Source: Sipunculus nudus (taxonomy: Eukaryota; Annelida; Sipuncula; Golfingiida; Sipunculidae). Taken from it: a stretch of 64,000 nucleotides of DNA. The stretch is from contig CM049321.1 of assembly GCA_026874595.1 (NCBI GenBank), forward strand, positions 46,865,797-46,929,796, given 5' to 3'. Below the pieces are notes generated by a model. It ran no database searches, was not told the DNA's origin, and saw only the letters and a list, made by a program, of their open reading frames with translations. Positions 57,145 through 64,000 of the stretch are shown here, piece by piece. Within the stretch, counting starts at the first letter, position 1, and each line of letters starts with the position of its first letter. The position numbers and the translations under genes were made by a program.

Positions 57145-57470
57145 GCCCTGTCGAATTACAGACCCATCTAAAACCTATATGGCAGCCACAGAATAATCCC
57201 TATTGTTATCGCAACATTTCAAAGACTATGTTTGGCCTTTCTTAAAAATAACAGAGACTTACAGACTTTCTAAAATGGCCGAAAGAGCAAAATAAGCCAT
57301 TTTCTTTGGAGAAAAATTACCAGATAGTAAATTGTGCACATATTTCGTGTACATCAAGTGGAGAAATCGATCTTAACTATTTAGGAAGCAATTTGCTAAA
57401 CTCCCAAGTATTTTTTTAAGCAGTAGGCAGTCGGTTATGGACATGTTTTTCAACAGAATATAGTGTTTTT
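57145..57470. repeat. Repeat shared with 53,006-53,490
   Basis: Second copy of the interspersed repeat, in the same orientation. Confidence 0.6.
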
Positions 57471-58450
57471 ATTAGAATATTGGGCGAGCCAAACTGTTCC
57501 AGGTATTTTTACGGCATCGCATATTAAAAGTGTTAAAAGATGAAAAAGATGGATGGATTCCATGGTCAAGTTTGAATGTGAAGATGCCATTTTGAAGGCA
57601 GTAAAAGTCACAAGGTATAGAGCCGGGAGTTTCGATTGTTTGGTGTAATATAGGCCACTTTGTTGTCGTTGCCTATAATATCATATTGCTTTGTTGAATG
57701 CAAATGAAGATTTTGTGTTGTTTACTGGTCAATGACAATGACACAAATATGCAGATAATTTGCTACATAGGACAGTGACTTCACTTTATTTGTATCCCTG
57801 TGTTTTGCACTCTGCATAGTTTCACCTTCCTGTCCGTGTGTTTGTAGGCATGCCTCTAATTTTTCTCTGATAAAAGTTATTGAATGCCTGAAAGTCAGAT
57901 TTGATCATCTTATTATGCATGGGCCAAATTAGAACCCTATTGATTTCTATATGAATGTGGTCACCAGGTGGCGCTAGCAACCATGGCACGGCTACATCTT
58001 TTTCTGCTACAGATGTCAGTTTGTTCATAGTGTACGCAGGTACTAACAATTTGGCGACAGTTTCTTAAACACTTTTAAGTCAAATATTCCTTTCATTGCA
58101 GTGATATCAACGTTTTCTTTCTTTTTGCAACTAGTCTCAACTGGATGCATTCTGCGATTAATTTCCATAAGTGATAGTGGTATATAAGTATTTTTATTTT
58201 ATTTTTTTAAGTATATTTTGCCGGATAGTTAGTCCACGTTGATTTAACCTATTTTGAAAAAATGCAAATATTGTGAGGGAAATAATACAAATTATTAATA
58301 ACAATAAGAGTAATAATAATTATAATAGACACAGAAATAATAACAATTTAATAATGTAACTACTATTGCTCCCTAGAGCTATACCCTTTATATTCACTTC
58401 AAATATGTCATCTAGCAGGTTTGGTGATATACCATGTACCCTTCTTTCGC
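57471..58450. other. No gene recognised
   Basis: AT-rich sequence between the repeat and the LINE poly(A). A fragment 'caggtggcgctagcaaccat' (57,966) resembles the GGTGGCGCCACC-type cores of family B. Confidence 0.4.
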
Positions 58451-58750
58451 CTTTTTTTTTTTTTTTTTCTTTTCTTTTTTCTCTTCTCTTATCTCAGTGT
58501 ATCGGAGCAAAAGCACGATACATATAGTACGTGTTTTGCTTTTGTTATAACTAATTTTCATCATCGATGCAATTCCCGAATAATTTCATTGAAAATGAAT
58601 TATATTCATTGTGTGTAACCATTTGTTGTGAGTAATAATCCTATGAATGAGTTTATACTGAAAAACCTGAAGTTTTATTTTCGTTGTGCATGTATATGAA
58701 CACTGAAATATTTTCCCAAAATCTTCTCTTTGTAAAGGCATTTCTTCAAT

Positions 58751-61700
58751 TCATTTATCTATGCATGTTGGTTGCTGGATTTTTAAACTAATAAAGTTAT
58801 TATATGATATTTTACTGGAACCTAAAGATGTTTCTTTTTCTTGCTCTGTTAGATTATTAGGTTGTTCGCCTTTCATTATTTTTTTCCATGAATGTGGCAT
58901 TGCACACAGCAGTGAGTGATATTCGAGATAATTAACTTTAATACCATATGTTTTTTTCGAGAACTTCCGTAGACATGAATCTGCCGTCATCACGTGTGAT
59001 ATCACGAATACGTTTTATTCCAGCATTGTACCAAGTACGGTACAACACAGATTTTCTATTAATGCGTATAAAATTATTAAACCATAATATTTCATTTTTG
59101 ATTGTTTGCGGAGTAGAAACCAATCTAGTCTGTTTAAGGTGAGTTAGTGCAATAATGACATCCTTGTAGAATAACGGTAGTTTTAGGGGTAAATTAAAGT
59201 CGCATCTGCTGTGTAGGATATCATCCACGTTTAAATGCATATTTTCAAAATAAATATCAAGAAAAATTTTCCATTGAGCATTATTTTCTTGAAAGTAACT
59301 TTTATCCATGCTATTTTCAGGGAGTGATTTTTAGCATGTAAATCCGGGGCATTCAAACCCCCATTTCTAATAGATGATATAAGAGTTGTATGTTTTATTT
59401 TAGGAGGTTTATTGTTCCAGATAAATTTATTAATTATGTTTTGAGCACATTGTAAACTTTGTGTTGGTATGTGTATGACTGACATAGGATAAACAAGTTG
59501 CGATATTACTAAAGATTTTATTATTAATATTCTCCCCTTTAGAGTAAGATTTCTCCGTCTCCAGAGTTTTAATATGTTTTCAATATTTTTTAATCTGGTA
59601 TTAAAGTTAAGTTCCACCATTCTTACACTACTATCGTCAAAAGTAATGCCGAGCGCTGTGAAATTACCGCAACACCATTTTACAGGCAGATCGCCATCTT
59701 GTTTTCCAACTGTGTTTCCGATCCACCTGGCTTCCGTCTTATCAAGATTCACTTTCAGTCCAGAACATGCACCAAACATTTCTAAGCATTTCAAAAGGTG
59801 TTTTCCAGATTGTTCATCTTTTAGGAAACATGTTGTGTCGTCTGCAAATTGAGTTAGTTTTATTTAAGTATCTCCCATAATTATACCCTGTATATTTTTT
59901 ATTATTTCTTACGTAATTAGAGAAAAGTTCTACGGCCAATACAAATAAAACAGGTGAAAGCGGGTAACCTTGTCTAACTCCACGTTCAGGTTTAAAAAAT
60001 GTAGACGTACCCGTTATTTAAGATGCATGACGAAACATCCTCATAGCATATTTTTATCCACTTTATATATGTTTCACCAATATTAAATGTTTTAGGTGCC
60101 TTTTCTATATAAGCCCATTCTAAAGTGTCAAAAGCTTTTTCATAGTCGATTTGTAATAAGAGTCCATTAATATTATTAGTATTTAAAAGGTGCATCATAT
60201 CGTTAATAAGCCGGATATTTTCTCTAATATATCTTTCTTTTATAAAGCCGGTTTGGTTTCCGTGTATCAGTTTCGAGAGAAAAGGTTTCAGGCGATTTGC
60301 TAATGATTTAGCAATTATTTTGTAATCAGTTGGTAGCATTGTTATGGGCCTCCAGTTTTTTATCATGAGTCTGTCTTTGCCTTTTTTTTGGAAGAAGTGT
60401 GATAACTGCTCTTCTTTGCTCAATAGACATGATTCCCATTTTGAAAGAATATTGTATTGCTTGAAGAAAAGGTTGTTTTATTTCGTCCCAGAAGAATTTA
60501 TAAAATTCAACGCTAAAACCATCAAGGCCAGGAGTTTTATCGTTTTTCATTTCCATTAAGGCTTTATATAAATCGTCGGATGTTATTTCAGAATCTAAAG
60601 TCATATTATCTTCTCTCGTGATCTTTGGTAGTCCATCCTGTTTAAATATATATTCAAAATGGTCTAATTTTGGAGTAATAGACTTATAGAGTTTTTCATA
60701 ATATTGTAGGCACTGTTTAAGTATATTTTGGTCTCCCGAAATCATGCCATTTCCCCCCTTTAATTTGCGCATGTATTTATTCATATAATTTCTGTGTTCC
60801 AATGTAAGGAAATATTTGGTATTTTTTTCACCTTCTTCAAACCAGCGTTCTCGTGCTCTGGTGATGGCGCCTTTGGCTTTTGTTTCATATATGTCTTCCA
60901 ATTCGTATTTTAATTTGTCTAATTTATTTAGTTTTTCTTTATCTGTATTATTTTCAAGATATTCAGTTAATGCTTTCATTTCTGTTTCCATCTTAATTAA
61001 TGTTCGGCGAGTATCTCTAGCTTTGGCCTTCGCATGTTGGATAGAGTAGCCTCTTATATCGCATTTCAGAGTATCCCAAATCAAATTTTTATTCATTTCG
61101 TGTTTGTATTGTCCTTGGTTGTTATTTATAATTGCTTTTACGCCCTTTACGTATTTCGGATCTTGCAGCAACATATTGATAAATTTCCAATATCCGGGTC
61201 CCCTTTTCGAGGATGTTACAATTTCTAGGTCAAGAGTTATAATACTGTGGTCTGTGCTTATAGCAGGTGAGATCCGTGTACTAGCAACCTGTGGTGAAAT
61301 GAAAATCGGGAATAATCCAGAAATCAAGTCTACTTAATATCCGAGGAGTTTTTTGTATTCTTGTATATGACCGCTTATTTGGATTTAACTTCCTCCATAT
61401 ATCTACTAAATCAAAATTTTCAAGAAATTGACATAGAGTATTTCTATAATGTGACCCCTGTCCAGAGGTGCCCCCAAATTTATCAAGTTTTGGATTTAAA
61501 GTAATGTTGAAATCGCCGCCCATTATAATATTTTTATCAAGTTTTGTTTCCAGCTCTGACAAAAGATTCGTTAAAAACGTAAACTGTTCGGTTCGGTGGT
61601 CTTTTGTAGGGGCATACACATTTATAAGAACAAAATCAGTATCTTCCACTGTTCAATGAAGTATTATGTAGCGTCCATTTGGATCGTTCGTGAAGTCTTG

Positions 61701-61967
61701 AATGATGACGTCAATATTTTTGGGGAAAAGGATGGCAACGCCCCTGCTTAGTTTGCTCCCGTGTGAAAACATTATTTTTGCGCCCCATTCAGTTTCCCAA
61801 GAGCTTTCACATTCGGTAGAGCTATGCGTTTCTTGCAAAAATACGAAACCATATCTTTTGTCTCGAAGCCACTGAAACATTTTTTCCCTTTTCAATCTAT
61901 CCCTGAGACCTCTAACGTTAAGTGAATGAAACGTTAAATTGTAAGCCATTGTTTTATAATAATGCAA
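58751..61967 (-). pseudogene. LINE ORF2: endonuclease and reverse transcriptase, multiply frameshifted
   Basis: Endonuclease blocks: 'LNVRGL', 'LQETHSS', 'INVYAPT', 'GGDFN', 'SRLDFW', 'TDHSIITL'. RT blocks: 'KNDKTPGLDGFSVEFY', 'NWRPITMLPTDYKIIAKSLA', 'QTGFIKERYIRENI', 'QIDYEKAFDTLEWAYI', 'GVRQGYPLSPVLFVLAVELF' and F-A-D-D at 59,837-59,848. A C-terminal 'WNNKPPKIKHTTLI' follows. The frame breaks are: TGA at 61,653-61,655; a shift near 61,305; A8 near 60,385; a T6 run near 60,000; a shift plus TAA between 59,862 and 59,900; a shift near 59,308; and a T7 run near 58,953. Reads otherwise colinear over ~3.2 kb. Confidence 0.9.
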
Positions 61968-63111
61968 GTGGTTATAATAGACTGATACGTTAGCTTCTCC
62001 GTTTGTATTAATTTACTCATAAAATTGAAGTCCTTATCACTGGTTATTAAGTGTATTTTCACCCATTTCGCTGCTGAAGAAAACGTTCCTTTGGCTCGTC
62101 TCTGTTTAATTGCATGATTATATATTTGGCTCACATGTGCCCAGGCATATTCAACATTAGTGAGATCTAATAATTGATCACGGCAGAGGCAACTGAAAGT
62201 AAGAGTTTGTTGGCAGTTGTCGTTCAAAGAATTGCTTTCGAGTTTTTTTCTCAAGATATAAGTAAGTTTTGTATATGTTGCTCAGTTTGTGAAAATATCT
62301 TTTTCGGGATAAACTGTATGCGTGATCTATGCCGGTAGCAAAAATGTTTATGAGTAGTGATGTAATGTATATGTTCAACAAAGTCGGTTTTGGCGCATCG
62401 CAGAGTTTTAAAGATCTCTGTTTTTGTAGAGAATAAGACATGGAAAAAAATCTTTGATAAATATTTATGAAGATATTGAATAAAAAAAATATGGATCATA
62501 ATTCAGTTTATTAGAATTAGAATGTCTGTGGATATAAATTAAATGAAAATACGTAAGAATGTTTTGGTAGGATAACCTTTTTGGTATGGCGCAATACGGT
62601 CGGCTCCACTAACATTCATATTTACAGCAAATATGAGAAAAAACATTGGTCGGCTTAAAACGTATTAGCCAAAAACATTAACACATTGTCAATACATTTA
62701 GACATTCATCACTCATGCGCCCCTGCTGGCGATGCATGGCATTAAGTGGTCTGTCATAATTGAAAAGAAAGGGCTAAAAGTGGTTAACTTTCAAATAATA
62801 ATTATGCCCCATTCTACTCCACCTTTAGTCGTAAATTAGATAAATTTATTAAAAACAAAACAAACTAAAAACTCACAGAGCTGACAGTTAGGAATATTAC
62901 TTGCTTAAGATCTCCGAGCGCAAGGCCCGTACACGTTGCAACGGTCTTTTTTTAGGAATAGACGACTATAGGCCTACATTGATCATGGTGTAGGTGAGTT
63001 TTAATTGATATAGACCTAAATGTATGCAAGATACAGGTGGTGTATATTATGATATATACTAATGATAAACAAGAGTGCGAGGATGAAAAACCAAAATATT
63101 ACAATATAAGA
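61968..63111 (-). other. LINE inter-ORF region
   Basis: Between ORF1 and ORF2 lie ~1.1 kb of AT-rich sequence with short unrecognised minus-strand frames (61,934-62,254, 62,178-62,441, 62,251-62,499). This is long for an L1-type spacer and may include an insertion or a decayed 5' part of ORF2. Confidence 0.4.
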
Positions 63112-63933
63112 TTAGGCATCTGTTCTCGGTGCAGAAGTTTCAGGTTGTGGGTTCATGGCTCCGGCGTACGTGGTCGGGGGATTTTCTCTCAGTGAGGCTT
63201 CCCATTGTGATAATGTACCTGACAGGGTGAATGTTCTCACTTTGTCATGGAAATCTCTGATGGCTATGTTCCCATCCTTTGTCCAACAATCCTTAACCAA
63301 ATTATCTTGTTTTAGCTGCCGAGCCTGCTTGAACATTTTCTGCCTTGTTTTAGTCAAGTCCTCATTTATGTATATATATTTTGCTCGATCATCTGCAAAT
63401 TTCAGGCATGATATATTTTTGCCTTTGTACGATGGGAAAGGAACTTAACCAAGATTGGCCGTGGTCTCCCGTTGCTGTCTGGTTTCCCGACACGGTGGGA
63501 CCTTTCAATATCATTTAGAGGAATGTTAATATCTAGCAGGATTTGTGCCATATCTATGATCATTTCATTGGTGTTTTCCTCTTTGGTTTTAGTCCAGTTA
63601 TTCACCACACGGAGTGATGTACGTCGTGAATATTGTTCTTGAGTGTCTAAGCGATCCTCCATGTGTGAAATGACTGAATTTAGAGACATAATATGCGTCT
63701 CAAGAGAATTTATTTTTTCCTCAAGTTCCCTGTTTTTTTTCTGATACAGTCTTTTCTATGATATCATTAAGACCACTGTTTACAATTTCAGATTTTAAAT
63801 CTTCTGCAAAGTATTGGGTGAATTGTGAAGCGTCCTCAATAACAAGTTTGTTGTCATTTGCACACGCTCCATTTGTCTGCAGGTGTGAGAGCGGTTGTTC
63901 GTCAGATTCGTCAAAGGTCTTGCTTTTGCTCAT
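63112..63933 (-). pseudogene. LINE ORF1: RNA-binding nucleoprotein, frameshifted
   Basis: Three frames succeed each other. 63,933-63,721 gives an acidic N-terminus. 63,689-63,402 has a heptad-like coiled coil, then 'RRTSLRVVNNW', 'IERSHRVGKP' and 'RPRPILVKFLSH', which is the RRM-like domain of L1-type ORF1p. 63,357-63,112 (its frame begins upstream with Asn-Glu-Asp-Leu before 'TKTRQKMFKQARQL') is the C-terminal domain. Breaks occur between about 63,690 and 63,720, and near 63,415. The product would coat LINE RNA. Confidence 0.8.
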
Positions 63934-64000
63934 GTACTGTTTCTTTTGTACTTGTGTTTGAGTGGGGGACGAATCACTTTTGAGTCACCTTGACTATTAG

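Larger units (their letters stand above)
58452..64000 (-). mobile_element. L1-like LINE, 3' complete, 5' beyond the window
   Basis: Read on the minus strand it has ORF1 (about 63,933-63,112), a ~1.1-kb inter-ORF region, ORF2 (61,967-58,751), a short 3' UTR, and a poly(A) seen as T17 at 58,452-58,468. Two-ORF structure, an ORF1 RNA-binding domain, an APE-type endonuclease and a poly(A) tail fit the L1/Tx1 group. Many frameshifts and a nonsense codon show it is dead, unless some are sequencing errors. Confidence 0.88.

Noticed and set aside
57822-58049. 75-residue minus frame as an upstream exon of the receptor-like gene
   Set aside because: No acceptor or donor at matching phase, no membrane segment, and it overlaps a GGTGGCGC-type repeat fragment.

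Overview
This is an AT-rich, gene-poor, repeat-dense stretch of a metazoan nuclear genome. I infer a marine invertebrate, most likely a bivalve mollusc. The reasons are a Krueppel-type zinc-finger gene, split exons with GT/AG borders, tRNA-derived SINEs, L1-like and L2/CR1-like LINEs, a Ty3/gypsy relative, and many short non-autonomous elements with ~180-bp core tandem repeats. The identification rests on style, not on a database match.

Layout. 0-11 kb: nested interspersed repeats, called families A, B, C and D here. A and B each carry an inverted motif near the 5' end and at the 3' end and finish in CTAA. C has terminal inverted repeats and TA target duplications. D is a 180-bp tandem array. 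11.8-16.1 kb: four inverted-repeat elements, including a 1,052-bp element with a perfect 8-bp target duplication and a 106-bp perfect palindrome flanked by a perfect 9-bp direct repeat. 17.7-20.8 kb: a SINE and a full-length B element. 21.07-22.78 kb (minus): the only long intact reading frame, a 14-finger zinc-finger protein. 23.3-32.2 kb: A, B and C elements again, with a broken unknown coding fragment at 27.0-27.5 kb. 34.6-36.9 kb: nested inverted repeats. 37.6-38.3 kb: a possible solo LTR.

39.9-44.2 kb is the most unusual block: compact, less AT-rich, with divergent and convergent short genes, nearly all broken by frameshifts. One protein resembles a small conserved protein that I associate from memory with Maverick/Polinton (adintovirus-like) elements, so the block may be a decayed virus-like DNA element.

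47.97-54.54 kb (minus): three phase-compatible exons that I read as the tyrosine-rich tail of a host receptor-like protein. The last two are duplicates. A decayed gypsy-type retrotransposon (about 49.1-53.0 kb) sits in the intron between them, and its domains run protease-integrase-reverse transcriptase-RNase H, which is the copia-like order. 55.5-56.5 kb: the 3' end of an L2/CR1-like LINE. 58.45 kb to the window end (minus): an L1-like LINE with ORF1 and ORF2, broken by many frameshifts.

Apart from the zinc-finger gene and the putative receptor exons, I see little evidence of functional host coding sequence. Most of the remaining reading frames are chance or transposon-derived.
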